A DNA stretch of 64,000 nucleotides from Anthopleura xanthogrammica (GCA_964019055.1 OZ025215.1:6675770-6739769), one strand, 5' to 3'. Positions 23,443 through 37,900 are shown, counted from the stretch's first letter. The notes: generated from the letters alone by a model not told the origin. Made by a program: numbers and translations.

Positions 23443-23762
23443 CTTTTTCTTCTATCACTATTTTCGACTTCGTGCGCTTTAAAAACAATAGGTGAGATTT
23501 TTGAGAAATTTGAACATCTTTAGAATTTGAACAAAAGATGCTCGTATTTCATTGTTGTTGGACAATAGCTGTAGTCAGGTCATAATTTCAACATATGTAA
23601 GTGTTGTGCATTGGTATGGCCCGACTCGTTAATTACAAAAATGAAATACAAGTATATTTTGTTCAAATTCTAAAGATGTTCAAATTTCGTACAATCTTTA
23701 ATCTCACCTATTGTTTTTAATACGCACGAAGTCGAAAATAGTGATAGAGCAAAAAAGGTCTA
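23443..23762. repeat. Inverted repeat, family R1 (two arms of about 100 bases)
   Basis: The left arm (23443-23541) and right arm (23658-23762) are inverted copies built round CACTATTTTCGACTTCGTGC and its complement. The inner ends are TTTTGTTCAAAT. The same unit, with a 60-base leader starting GTAGTCAGGTCATAA (23572), recurs at 58012-58195 and inverted at 58574-58680. Confidence 0.7.
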
Positions 23763-24557
23763 ATGCGTCGCAATTTTCTTAAGTTATATAATGATTTCCT
23801 CCTTAGGACAGTAAAACAATTAGTGATAATTACCGAACAAAAGAAAGTACAGAGTTATCACAATTGCGATCGTGCAATTTTTGTCAAACAATTTAAAAAA
23901 ATATATATATATATTTTGAGTGCTCGATTAGAAATATGAAATAAAAACCGAATTCGTTGAGAAATATAATTTTCCAAAGATGGGGCTTGCGGCCATCTTT
24001 CTCGGGCAAAAAAATGATAATGGGATAACAAGCTCTTTCAGTGACCTTCAGTCCCTATGGGTCGCTAAAAATAAAAACACTTATCTCAAATGACAAGATG
24101 TTAACATAATGTAATGAGAAAACTGAAATTTCTCATTTTATTGTGTGGAAGAATAAGTTTTCAAATTTACGATCCTCAATTTTTGGACATTTTGGTGACT
24201 TCCTCAAAATTTAGCTAGAAGACCTGCCTTCATTTTTCAATATGTTATAGCTTTAGTTAACTTGGACTTACAGTGAAAAAATCAGGGTAGGTCACGGAAT
24301 TAACTAATCGACGTTGAACACCGAAACGGTCTGTCCGCCATATTGAAAAGGTCTTACCACAGGTAGCCCAACCAATAAAGCGCAGATGTGATGCGCAAGA
24401 ATGCACGCGCACATTCCCTTAATCTGTGAAACAGCGCTAAATTTATTTTGTATTACATAGTACAAAAAGTGTAATTTCTATGTTTTTTTTTTTTTATCAT
24501 TTCATCAGTCTGATCAGTGCTAATTGCATAGTTCTCTTTCACAAATAGATTGAAGTC

Positions 24558-24638
24558 ACTAAACCCGTGAAATAAAAATTACTTGTTAATGTGTAATAGT
24601 CAAATAGACACAAAAGAAAACAATTTCACGGGTTTAGT
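24558..24638. repeat. Short inverted repeat
   Basis: ACTAAACCCGTGAAAT at 24558 is perfectly inverted at 24623-24638, with a 49-base loop. It could be a MITE remnant or a hairpin; no function is evident. Confidence 0.55.
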
Positions 24639-25379
24639 GTTTGCACTCTAAATGCCGCTATAATGCAAATGACCTATATACCCCTTTCACGTGACATTAA
24701 GCAGCTCAAAACACTTTTCCGTTAATGACGTTACAACTCATGGAGCCAACGCACGCTCCTCTAACGTCCTTGCTGCTGAGGATTTCGAATTCAAGGGAAA
24801 TTCAAGGAATATATAAGCAATATTAAGCTAAAAGTGACTTTGAAAAAAAGCTGATGTATTTATGATTGCTTCAACAGAAAAGATAACCGACAGATTTAAG
24901 CTATCAAAAATTTCCAAAAATCTGAAATTCAAATTATTGAGAAAAAAATATTTTTCTGTTTAGATTTGCTCTCGAACGGTTTTCAAGCGATTCGGTATAC
25001 AGCTTTCATGATTACAGCTCAGTCTTTTAGCGTCACTTACTTCGTTGTTGTGGTTCTCATCCTCAAGCTTTTCTTTAGTAAAAGATTTGTCTTGATCTGG
25101 GTAGAAATTTTAATCGTACTTCTGGGATGTTATTATAACTTTCAACACACAAAACAAGTTCATCTTTTCTCTAAATGTATTTTTTTTCGCTTCTCCTGGA
25201 CAACAAGGGCTTCATCTGCTTTAGAAAGAGCTTTTAGGATCTTTTCTGAATGAAGTAACTAGTATCATCTTCGGAAAACTTTTAAGACACATTTTAATCT
25301 TTTTTTCCTCTCGGTTGTATTTATCTTCTTTGATTTTGTGAATCTTTTACTTGAAAAGCGAAAAAACTATAGCGATGGA

Positions 25380-25665
25380 GCCTCGTTTCCAAGAAGCGCG
25401 ACGTAATTTATCCCTCGCTCCAACACCAAGGGATATGGAGACAGAGCATTCTACGTTACTGCACCAAAGCTGTGGAACGAACTTCCTCTTGATTCAAGAA
25501 GGCAGAACAGTTTAGAACTTTCCAAGAAAAAACTCAAAACTTTTTTAAAAACGTAGTACATATTTATTAGTTTTATTTATAAATTTTCTGTAAACAGCGC
25601 CTTTGGGCTTAACGGGATTAGGCGCTATACAAATTAGTTTATTATTATCATTATTATACTTACGA
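25380..25665 (+). pseudogene. 5'-truncated LINE 3' end (CR1/L2-like)
   Basis: One frame, ending at a TAG at 25552-25554, reads KGYGDRAFYV, then APKLWNELPLDSRR, then KKKLKTFLK. This is the standard C-terminus of CR1/L2-type reverse transcriptases. The 3' tail has an inverted GCGCC..GGCGC hairpin followed by CTATACAAAT and an ATT-rich run, as is usual for these elements. Only the last exon piece is present, so it is a dead insertion. Confidence 0.75.
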
Positions 25666-25881
25666 AGGTGAATTTGGAGGAAAAAATAAAAGATCAAAAT
25701 TTTCATAAAATGTAAAAAGAGACAAACCGTGTACCGTATTGGCACCAACTTATTGTGAAAACATTCAAAATTATCATAGATAGAAATGGACTCCCTTCAC
25801 ACAAAAAAAAGTATTAGCATCAACATGAAATTATAACGACATATAGATACAAATGTGGTTAACATTTATCTTTTTTTGCAG

Positions 25882-25977
25882 CATTGAAAGAGAACTAGGA
25901 AAAAGAAAGACTAAAAAGTCACGACAAAAGTATGTATCAAACTTAAATGTTAAGGTCGATTTAGTAAAGCAATCATA
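25882..25977 (+). promoter_or_regulatory. Gene 2 leader on exon 2
   Basis: 96 bases between acceptor and ATG, nearly identical to gene 1. Two upstream ORFs at 25932-25946 and 25947-25964 match those in gene 1. Confidence 0.6.
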
Positions 25978-28900
25978 ATGGCAGTCCGAATTAAAAGGCA
26001 AATTGGAGTTCAACCAGAACGCAATATCAGTGGGGTATCATCTCTTCAGAACAAAAATGAATCGATTGTACAAAGTGATCAGACAAAACCAGGGACAACA
26101 GTAATTCACCATCAGTCATCTGAAACTTCGTACAAGCGATCTACTTCCACTACACAAACTGTTGTAAAGGGAGCAATACCAGCTGATGGTGTTCCTAGTA
26201 TAGATGGTGTCTATTATCAACAAGGAAGCACAGTTCTTCACCAACAGCCAAAAATTAAAGATAACATGCCATCACAGGGCCAATACAAAATATCAGGTAT
26301 TACCAACAGACCAGGAGATCGCGAGAGTAACGTTTTTCAAACTGGCGAGCCTTCAAATATTTCTTTTAACTTGAAAGGAAGTCCTAAAGGAGATGGTAGC
26401 ATTACATCATATCAAGATGTAAAAAATGGCCTGCCAGATAACGTGCCTCACGGAAAGGGAGGATATTCTACTGCAACGGTAGAGTCACAAAGCTCTCAAA
26501 AAGTAACGAAAAGCTACCAGGTTGTAAAGACTGGACAAATTCAGCCCGTAGATGGAAATCGGTCATCACCAGGTGATCAAACAACTATAAGTTTTGGTAC
26601 TCCTGGTGGTTTTTATTCATCACAATCAAATCAAGAAACACACCATGAAACGTTCTCGTCTTCGTCAGTTACAACAAATCAGCATCCTGGTGCAAGTGGA
26701 CAAAAGGACGCTGTTAGCCCACCAAGTGGAAGCGTAGTCACGTACCAGGCCGGTGATGTGCCTGATGGTATTCGCCATGGAAAAACAGGGTACATTCTTG
26801 AAAGTGTCCAGTCACACAGATCACACAAAATAACAAAAAGTGAGCAAGTCATCAAAACAGGCCAAGTCGTCCAACATGGAGATGGTACGTTGTCAACAAC
26901 AACTGATCCACAAAGACAAAGTGCTATTGCCTTTGGGAACATTCCACATCATCAAGGCAGTCCAGTAACGTATTCTTCACATACAAGCGAAGAAATGCAC
27001 CATGAAGCTTTTTCATCGTCGTCATCAGTCACAGCACACCAGCATCCTGGAGGGAAAGGGAGCCGTTCTACATATCAAGCACCTGTGAACGATGCAGCAG
27101 TGGATGTTTATCATGGACGAGGTTATACTACTACCAGTAATGAATCACAGACTTCGCAAAAAATAACCAAAACCCAGAAAGTTGTCAAAAATAGCCAAGC
27201 TGTTCATGAGGTAGATGGAGCACAACCATCATCAACTGCTCCACTAAGTCATATTGTCGGCGCGTCTATACACCTTACCCTCCGCGCTAATGGACCTCAA
27301 AATCAAGCAAGGCCAGAAAAGTATTCGTCACAAAGCAATCAAGACACTCAGCATACATACCTCTCGTCTTCTACAGACCAACGACCTGGTGCACAACCAA
27401 CGAATGTACTAAGAAAAGATCGTATCAGTCCAGTTAATGGAAGCATGATTACATACGATGGAAGTAGAAGAGACTCTCCTAGTGGCATTTACCGAGGAGG
27501 AGCAGGAAACACCACGTCAAAGATTGAATCTGAAACGTCTCAACGCGTGACAAGAAGCCACCAAGTTATAAAAACTGGTGAACGTAATGGTTGGCCATCA
27601 AAACCAGGCGATCGAACAGGAGTCAACACTAGAGATTCTGCTTTTCGTTTAGATACATCTCCAAAACCGGGTAAAACGACAGGGTATGGACCTCAAACTA
27701 GCCAGGAAACCAACCAGAAATCCACGTTTTCTTCCAGTACTACAACAAAATATCAAGGTAACGCTACAACAAATAACACTCAAGAGATCACGTTTCCGAA
27801 AAGTAACGATTACATGAAACCAGACGAAAAAGACAGAGATAGAATTATTGAAAGAGATGTTCAAATACCCCAAAAAGAAACCAAAAAACAACAACCAAAA
27901 AACTCACTAAAAATCGAAGAAACAAGTGAAAGCACTAGAATAAGCAACAAAACAACGTGGAAACAACGAAGGGTTACACAAGAGGAAGATAAAGATATAC
28001 AAAAGGAGAACAAGAAACCTCATCAAAAAGTGGAAACAGAAACTAAAAAGGCAGTTGACGAAATAGTTCCACGTAAAACGAAAAATCCAAGAGATATTCT
28101 AAAACCAAATACTGAGCAAGTGAGATCTCCTCAAAGAGTAGAAACCCCATTTATAAGACCACAAACACCAGTTAAAAAAGATGTGATACAAATAAAAAAA
28201 ATGGATCGCACCATTTTTGATACAAAAACGACTGAAGAAGAAGAACCAAAAAACCAAGAGCAGCAAAGACCGCGAAGAAAGTTACTCGTAAACTTAGCAA
28301 AAACTCAAAATAATACTGAGAAACCCCAATCACATGCTCCAAAACCCAACAAATTGACCATCCCAAAATTCGAGTCGCAAACATTCATCCAAAAGGAATT
28401 CATCGATACCAAGAAATTAGATCGCACCCGCTTTGAGCGAAAAGAACCTGAAGACGAAGAACCCAAAAAGAAAGAGTCCGTCAAACCAAGAAAACTTCAG
28501 ACTGACTTTATCAAAGCCTATGAAGAACCCGAGCCTCTACAATCGGTGCCAAGAGAAGCTCCCAAACCCAAGAAACTCACCATGCCACAATTCGAGTCTC
28601 AAACTGTCATCCAAAAGGAATTCATCGAGACCAAGAAATTAGATCGCACCCGCTTTGAGAGAAAAGAACCTGAAGACGAAGAACCCAAAAAGAAAGAGCC
28701 CGTCAAACCAAGAAAACTTCAGACTAACTTTATCAAAACCTATGAAGAACCCGAGCCTCTACAATCGGTACCAAGAGAAGCTCCCAAACCCAAGAAACTC
28801 ACCATCCCACAATTCGAGTCTCAAACTGTCATCCAAAAGGAATTCATCGAGACCAAGAAATTAGATCGCACCCGCTTTGAGCGAAGAGAGCCTGAAGACG

Positions 28901-31900
28901 AAGAACCCAAAACGAAAAAGCCCGTCAAACCAAGAAAACTTCAGACTGACTTTATCAAAGCCTATGAAGAACCTGAGCCTCTACAATCGGTGCCAAGACA
29001 AGCTCCCAAACCCAAGAAACTCACCATCCCACAATTCGAGTCTCAAACTGTCATCCAAAAGGAATTCATCGAGACCAAGAAATTAGATCGCACCCGCTTT
29101 GAGCGAAAAGAGCCTGAAGACGAGGAACCCAAAAAGAGAGAGCCCGTCAAACCTAGAAAACTTCAGACTGACTTTATCAAAGCCTATGAAGAACCCGAGC
29201 CTCTACAATCGGTTCCAAGAGAAGCTCCCAAACCCAAGAAACTCACCATCCCACAATTCGAGTCTCAAACTGTCATCCAAAAGGAATTCATCGAGACCAA
29301 GAAATTAGATCGCACCCGCTTTGAGAGAAAAGAACCTGAAGACGAAGAACCCAAAAAGAAAGAGCCCGTCAAACCAAGAAAACTTCAGACTGACTTTATC
29401 AAAGCCTATGAAGAACCCGAGCCTCTACAATCGGTGCCAAGAGAAGCTCCCAAACCCAAGAAACTCACCATCCCACAATTCGAGTCTCAAACTGTCATCC
29501 AAAAGGAATTCATCGAGACCAAGAAATTAGATCGCACCCGCTTTGAGCGAAAAGAGCCTGAAGACGAGGAACCCAAAAAGAAAGAGTCCGTCAAACCAAG
29601 AAAACTTCAGACTGACTTTATCAAAGCCTATGAAGAACCCGAGCCTCTACAATCGGTGCCAAGAGAAGCTCCCAAACCCAAGAAACTCACCATCCCACAA
29701 TTCGAGTCTCAAACTGTCATCCAAAAGGAATTCATCGAGACCAAGAAATTAGATCGCACCCGCTTTGAGCGAAAAGAGCCTGAAGACGAGGAACCCAAAA
29801 AGAGAGAGCCCGTCAAACCAAGAAAACTTCAGACTGACTTTATCAAAGCCTATGAAGAACCCGAGCCTCTACAATCGCTGCCAAGAGAAGCTCCCAAACC
29901 CAAGAAACTCACCATGCCACAATTCGAGTCTCAAACTGTCATCCAAAAGGAATTCATCGAGACCAAGAAATTAGATCGCACCCGCTTTGAGAGAAAAGAA
30001 CCTGAAGACGAAGAACCCAAAAAGAAAGAGCCCGTCAAACCAAGAAAACTTCAGACTGACTTTATCAAAGCCTATGAAGAACCCGAGCCACTACAATCGG
30101 TTCCAAGAGAAGCTCCCAAACCCAAGAAACTCACCATCCCACAATTCGAGTCTCAAACTGTCATCCAAAAGGAATTCATCGAGACCAAGAAATTAGATCG
30201 CACCCGCTTTGAGCGAAAAGAGCCTGAAGACGAGGAACCCAAAAAGAGAGAGCCCGTCAAACCTAGAAAACTTCAGACTGACTTTATCAAAGCCTATGAA
30301 GAACCCGAGCCTCTACAATCGGTTCCAAGAGAAGCTCCCAAACCCAAGAAACTCACCATCCCACAATTCGAGTCTCAAACTGTCATCCAAAAGGAATTCA
30401 TCGAGACCAAGAAATTAGATCGCACCCGCTTTGAGCGAAAAGAGCCTGAAGACGAGGAACCCAAAAAGAGAGAGCCCGTCAAACCTAGAAAACTTCAGAC
30501 TGACTTTATCAAAGCCTATGAAGAACCCGAGCCTCTACAATCGGTTCCAAGAGAAGCTCCCAAACCCAAGAAACTCACCATCCCACAATTCGAGTCTCAA
30601 ACTGTCATCCAAAAGGAAGTCATCGAGACCAAGAAATTAGATCGCACCCGCTTTGAGAGAAAAGAACCTCAAGACGAAGAACCAAAACAGAAAGAGCCCG
30701 TCAAACCAAGAAAACTTCAGACTGACTTTATCAAAGCCTATGAAGAACCCGAGCCTCTACAATCGGTGCCAAGAGAAGCTCCCAAACCCAAGAAACTCAC
30801 CATGCCACAATTCGAGTCTCAAACTGTCATCCAAAAGGAATTCATCGAGACCAAGAAATTAGATCGCACCCGCTTTGAGAGAAAAGAACCTGAAGACGAA
30901 GAACCCAAAAAGAAAGAGCCTGTCAAACGAAGAAAACTTCAGACTGACTTTATCAAAGCCTATGAAGAACCCGAGCCACTACAATCGCTTCCAAGAGAAG
31001 CTCCCAAACCCAAGAAACTCACCATCCCACAATTCGAGTCTCAAACTGTCATCCAAAAGGAATTCATCGAGACCAAGAAATTAGATCGCACCCGCTTTGA
31101 GCGATCAGAGCCTGAACACGAGGAACCCAAAAAGAAAGAGCCAGTCAAACCAAGAAAACTTCAGACTGACTTTATCAAGGCCTATGAAGAACCCGAGCCA
31201 CTACAATCGGTTCCAAAAGAAGCTCCCAAACCCAAGAAACTCACCATCCCACAATTCGAGTCTCAAACTGTCATCCAAAAGGAATTCATCGAGACCAAGA
31301 AATTAGATCGCACCCGCTTTGAGAGAAAAGAACCTGAAGACGAAGAACCCAAAAAGAAAGAGCCCGTCAAACCAAGAAAACTTCAGACTGACTTTATCAA
31401 AGCCTATGAAGAACCTGAGCCTCTACAATCGGTGCCAAGAGAAGCTCCCAAACCCAAGAAACTCACCATCCCACAATTCGAGTCTCAAACTGTCATCCAA
31501 AAGGAATTCATCGAGACCAAGAAATTAGATCGCACCCGCTTTGAGCGAAAAGAGCCTGAAGACGAGGAACCCAAAAAGAGAGAGCCCGTCAAACCTAGAA
31601 AACTTCAGACTGACTTTATCAAAGCCTATGAAGAACCCGAGCCTCTACAATCGGTTCCAAGAGAAGCTCCCAAACCCAAGAAACTCACCATCCCACAATT
31701 CGAGTCTCAAACTGTCATCCAAAAGGAAGTCATCGAGACCAAGAAATTAGATCGCACCCGCTTTGAGAGAAAAGAACCTCAAGACGAAGAACCAAAACAG
31801 AAAGAGCCCGTCAAACCAAGAAAACTTCAGACTGACTTTATCAAAGCCTATGAAGAACCCGAGCCTCTACAATCGGTGCCAAGAGAAGCTCCCAAACCCA

Positions 31901-34900
31901 AGAAACTCACCATGCCACAATTCGAGTCTCAAACTGTCATCCAAAAGGAATTCATCGAGACCAAGAAATTAGATCGCACCCGCTTTGAGAGAAAAGAACC
32001 TGAAGACGAAGAACCCAAAAAGAAAGAGCCTGTCAAACGAAGAAAACTTCAGACTGACTTTATCAAAGCCTATGAAGAACCCGAGCCACTACAATCGGTT
32101 CCAAGAGAAGCTCCCAAACCCAAGAAACTCACCATCCCACAATTCGAGTCTCAAACTGTCATCCAAAAGGAATTCATCGAGACCAAGAAATTAGATCGCA
32201 CCCGCTTTGAGCGATCAGAGCCTGAACACGAGGAACCCAAAAAGAAAGAGCCAGTCAAACCAAGAAAACTTCAGACTGACTTTATCAAGGCCTATGAAGA
32301 ACCCGAGCCACTACAATCGGTTCCAAAAGAAGCTCCCAAACCCAAGAAACTCACCATCCCACAATTCGAGTCTCAAACTGTCATCCAAAAGGAATTCATC
32401 GAGACCAAGAAATTAGATCGCACCCGCTTTGAGAGAAAAGAACCTGAAGACGAAGAACCCAAAAAGAAAGAGCCCGTCAAACCAAGAAAACTTCAGACTG
32501 ACTTTATCAAAGCCTATGAAGAACCTGAGCCTCTACAATCGGTGCCAAGAGAAGCTCCCAAACCCAAGAAACTCACCATCCCACAATTCGAGTCTCAAAC
32601 TGTCATCCAAAAGGAGTTCATCGAGACCAAGAAATTAGATCGCACCCGCTTTGAGCGAAAAGAGCCTGAAGACGAGGAACCCAAAAAGAGAGAGCCCGTC
32701 AAACCTAGAAAACTTCAGACTGACTTTATCAAAGCCTATGAAGAACCCGAGCCACTACAATCGGTTCCAAGAGAAGCTCCCAAACCCAAGAAACTCACCA
32801 TCCCACAATTCGAGTCTCAAACTGTCATCCAAAAGGAATTCATCGAGACCAAGAAATTAGATCGCACCCGCTTTGAGCGATCAGAGCCTGAACACGAGGA
32901 ACCCAAAAAGAAAGAGCCAGTCAAACCAAGAAAACTTCAGACTGACTTTATCAAAGCCTATGAAGAACCCGAGCCTCTACAATCGGTGCCAAGAGAAGCT
33001 CCCAAACCCAAGAAACTCACCATGCCACAATTCGAGTCTCAAACTGTCATCCAAAAGGAATTCATCGAGACCAAGAAATTAGATCGCACCCGCTTTGAGA
33101 GAAAAGAACCTGAAGACGAAGAACCCAAAAAGAAAGAGCCTGTCAAACGAAGAAAACTTCAGACTGACTTTATCAAAGCCTATGAAGAACCCGAGCCACT
33201 ACAATCGGTTCCAAGAGAAGCTCCCAAACCCAAGAAACTCACCATCCCACAATTCGAGTCTCAAACTGTCATCCAAAAGGAATTCATCGAGACCAAGAAA
33301 TTAGATCGCACCCGCTTTGAGCGATCAGAGCCTGAACACGAGGAACCCAAAAAGAAAGAGCCAGTCAAACCAAGAAAACTTCAGACTGACTTTATCAAGG
33401 CCTATGAAGAACCCGAGCCACTACAATCGGTTCCAAAAGAAGCTCCCAAACCCAAGAAACTCACCATCCCACAATTCGAGTCTCAAACTGTCATCCAAAA
33501 GGAATTCATCGAGACCAAGAAATTAGATCGCACCCGCTTTGAGAGAAAAGAACCTGAAGACGAAGAACCCAAAAAGAAAGAGCCCGTCAAACCAAGAAAA
33601 CTTCAGACTGACTTTATCAAAGCCTATGAAGAACCTGAGCCTCTACAATCGGTGCCAAGAGAAGCTCCCAAACCCAAGAAACTCACCATCCCACAATTCG
33701 AGTCTCAAACTGTCATCCAAAAGGAGTTCATCGAGACCAAGAAATTAGATCGCACCCGCTTTGAGCGAAAAGAGCCTGAAGACGAGGAACCCAAAAAGAG
33801 AGAGCCCGTCAAACCTAGAAAACTTCAGACTGACTTTATCAAAGCCTATGAAGAACCCGAGCCACTACAATCGGTTCCAAGAGAAGCTCCCAAACCCAAG
33901 AAACTCACCATCCCACAATTCGAGTCTCAAACTGTCATCCAAAAGGAATTCATCGAGACCAAGAAATTAGATCGCACCCGCTTTGAGCGCAGAGAGCCTG
34001 AACACGAGGAACCCAAAAAGAAAGAGCCCGTCCAACGAAGAAAACTTCAGACTGAATTCATCAAAGCCTATGAAGAACCCGAGCCTCTACAATCGGTGCC
34101 CAGAGAAGCTCCCAAACCCAAGAAACTCACCATGCCACAATTCGAGTCTCAAACTGTCATCCAAAAGGAAGTCATCGAGACAAAGAAATTAGATCGCACC
34201 CGCTTTGAGCGCAAAGAGCCTGAAGAAGAGGAACCCAAAAAGAAAGAGCCCGTCCAACGAAGAAAACTTCAGACTGAATTCATCAAAGCCTATGAAGAAC
34301 CCGAGCCTCTACAATCGGTGCCCAGAGAAGCTCCCAAACCCAAGAAACTCACCATGCCACAATTCGAGTCTCAAACTGTCATCCAAAAGGAAGTCATCGA
34401 GACCAAGAAATTAGATCGCACCCGCTTTGAGCGCAAAGAGCCTGAAGACGAGGAACCCAAAAAGAAAGAGCCCGTCCAACGAAGAAAACTTCAGACTGAA
34501 TTCATCAAAGCCTATGAAGAACCCGAGCCTCTACAATCGGTGCCAAGAGAAGCTCCCAAACCCAAGAAACTCACCATGCCACAATTCGAGTCTCAAACTG
34601 TCATCCAAAAGGAAGTCATCGAGACCAAGAAATTAGATCGCACCCGCTTTGAGCGCAAAGAGCCTGAAGAAGAGGAACCCAAAAAGAAAGAGTCCGTCCA
34701 ACGAAGAAAGCTTCAGACTGAATTCATCAAAGCCTATGAAGAACCCGAGCCTCTACAATCGGTGCCAAGAGAAGCTCCCAAACCCAAGAAACTCACCATC
34801 CCACAATTCGAGTCTCAAACTGTCATCCAAAAGGAAGTCATCGAGACCAAGAAATTAGATCGCACCCGCTTTGAGCGCAAAGAGCCTGAAGACGAGGAAC

Positions 34901-37900
34901 CCAAAAAGAAAGAGCCCGTCCAACGAAGAAAACTTCAGACTGAATTCATCAAAGCCTATGAAGAACCCGAGCCTCTACAGTCGGTGCCAAGAGAAGCTCC
35001 CAAACCCAAGAAACTCACCATGCCACAATTCGAGTCTCAAACTGTCATCCAAAAGGAAGTCATCGAGACCAAGAAATTAGATCGCACCCGCTTTGAGCGC
35101 AAAGAGCCTGAAGAAGAGGAACCCAAAAAGAAAGAGTCCGTCCAACGAAGAAAGCTTCAGACTGAATTCATCAAAGCCTATGAAGAACCCGAGCCTCTAC
35201 AATCGGTGCCAAGAGAAGCTCCCAAACCCAAGAAACTCACCATCCCACAATTCCAGTCTCAAACTGTCATCCAAAAGGAAGTCATCGAGACCAAGAAATT
35301 AGATCGCACCTGCTTTGAGCGCAAAGAGCCTGAAGAAGAGGAACCCAAAAAGAAAGAGCCCGTCCAACGAAGAAAACTTCAGACTGAATTCATCAAAGCC
35401 TATGAAGAACCCGAGCCTCTACAATCGGTGCCAAGAGAAGCTTTCAAACCCAAGAAACTCACCATGCCACAATTCGAGTCTCAAACTGTCATCCAAAAGG
35501 AAGTCATCGAGACCAAGAAATTAGATCGCACCCGCTTTGAGCGCAAAGAGCCTGAAGAAGAGGAACCCAAAAAGAAAGAGCCCGTCCAACGAAGAAAACT
35601 TCAGACTGAATTCATCAAAGCCTATGAAGAACCCGAGCCTCTACAATCGGTGCCAAGAGAAGCTCCCAAACCCAAGAAACTCACCATGCCACAATTCGAG
35701 TCTCAAACTGTCATCCAAAAGGAAGTCATCGAGACCAAGAAATTAGATCGCACCCGCTTTGAGCGCAAAGAGCCTGAAGACGAGGAACCCAAAAAGAAAG
35801 AGCCCGTCCAACGAAGAAAGCTTCAGACTGAATTCATCAAAGCCTATGAAGAACCCGAGCCTCTACAATCGGTGCCAAGAGAAGCTCCCAAACCCAAGAA
35901 ACTCACCATCCCACAATTCGAGTCTCAAACTGTCATCCAAAAGGAAGTCATCGAGACCAAGAAATTAGATCGCACCCGCTTTGAGCGCAAAGAGCCTGAA
36001 GAAGAGGAACCCAAAAAGAAAGAGCCCGTCCAACGAAGAAAACTTCAGACTGAATTCATCAAAGCCTATGAAGAACCCGAGCCTCTACAATCGGTGCCCA
36101 GAGAAGCTCCCAAACCCAAGAAACTCACCATGCCACAATTCGAGTCTCAAACTGTCATCCAAAAGGAAGTCATCGAGACCAAGAAATTAGATCGCACCCG
36201 CTTTGAGCGCAAAGAGCCTGAAGACGAGGAACCCAAAAAGAAAGAGCCCGTCCAACGAAAAAAACTTCAGACTGAATTCATCAAAGCCTATGAAGAACCC
36301 GAGCCTCTACAATCGGTGCCCAGAGAAGCTCCCAAACCCAAGAAACTCACCATCCCACAATTCGAGTCTCAAACTGTCATCCAAAAGGAATTCGTCGAGA
36401 CCAAGAAATTAGATCGCACCCGCTTTGAGCGCAGAGAGCCTGAAGAAGAGGAACCCAAAAAGAAAGAGCCCGTCCAACGAAGAAAACTTCAGACTGAATT
36501 CATCAAAGCCTATGAAGAACCCGAGCCTCTACAATCGGTGCCAAGAGAAGCTTTCAAACCCAAGAAACTCACCATGCCACAATTCGAGTCTCAAACTGTC
36601 ATCCAAAAGGAAGTCATCGAGACCAAGAAATTAGATCGCACCCGCTTTGAGCGCAAAGAGCCTGAAGAAGAGGAACCCAAAAAGAAAGAGCCCGTCCAAC
36701 GAAGAAAACTTCAGACTGAATTCATCAAAGCCTATGAAGAACCCGAGCCTCTACAATCGGTGCCAAGAGAAGCTCCCAAACCCAAGAAACTCACCATGCC
36801 ACAATTCGAGTCTCAAACTGTCATCCAAAAGGAAGTCATCGAGACCAAGAAATTAGATCGCACCCGCTTTGAGCGCAAAGAGCCTGAAGACGAGGAACCC
36901 AAAAAGAAAGAGCCCGTCCAACGAAGAAAGCTTCAGACTGAATTCATCAAAGCCTATGAAGAACCCGAGCCTCTACAATCGGTGCCAAGAGAAGCTCCCA
37001 AACCCAAGAAACTCACCATCCCACAATTCGAGTCTCAAACTGTCATCCAAAAGGAAGTCATCGAGACCAAGAAATTAGATCGCACCCGCTTTGAGCGCAA
37101 AGAGCCTGAAGAAGAGGAACCCAAAAAGAAAGAGCCCGTCCAACGAAGAAAACTTCAGACTGAATTCATCAAAGCCTATGAAGAACCCGAGCCTCTACAA
37201 TCGGTGCCCAGAGAAGCTCCCAAACCCAAGAAACTCACCATGCCACAATTCGAGTCTCAAACTGTCATCCAAAAGGAAGTCATCGAGACCAAGAAATTAG
37301 ATCGCACCCGCTTTGAGCGCAAAGAGCCTGAAGACGAGGAACCCAAAAAGAAAGAGCCCGTCCAACGAAAAAAACTTCAGACTGAATTCATCAAAGCCTA
37401 TGAAGAACCCGAGCCTCTACAATCGGTGCCCAGAGAAGCTCCCAAACCCAAGAAACTCACCATCCCACAATTCGAGTCTCAAACTGTCATCCAAAAGGAA
37501 TTCATCGAGACCAAGAAATTAGATCGCACCCGCTTTGAGCGCAGAGAGCCTGAAGAAGAGGAACCCAAAAAGAAAGAGCCCGTCCAACGAAGAAAACTTC
37601 AGACTGAATTCATCAAAGCCTATGAAGAACCCGAGCCTCTACAATCGGTGCCCAGAGAAGCTCCCAAACCCAAGAAACTCACCATGCCACAATTCGAGTC
37701 TCAAACTGTCATCCAAAAGGAAGTCATCGAGACCAAGAAATTAGATCGCACCCGCTTTGAGCGCAAAGAGCCTGAAGAAGAGGAACCCAAAAAGAAAGAG
37801 CCCGTCCAACGAAGAAAACTTCAGACTGAATTCATCAAAGCCTATGAAGAACCCGAGCCTCTACAATCGGTGCCCAGAGAAGCTCCCAAACCCAAGAAAC

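Larger units (their letters stand above)
21481..25881 (+). other. Predicted leader intron of gene 2
   Basis: Spans from the predicted donor to the acceptor at 25880-25881. It holds no gene. Contents seen: a G-rich tract at about 21950-21966, an inverted repeat at 23443-23762, an AT dinucleotide run near 23898-23915, a 16-base inverted repeat (24558-24573 with 24623-24638) and a LINE 3' end at 25380-25665. The last 140 bases match the window start. Confidence 0.45.

Noticed and set aside
24966..25253. 95-codon frame with hydrophobic stretches
   Set aside because: Lies in the gene 2 leader intron, AT-rich, with no paralog in the gene 3 intron and no recognisable domain.
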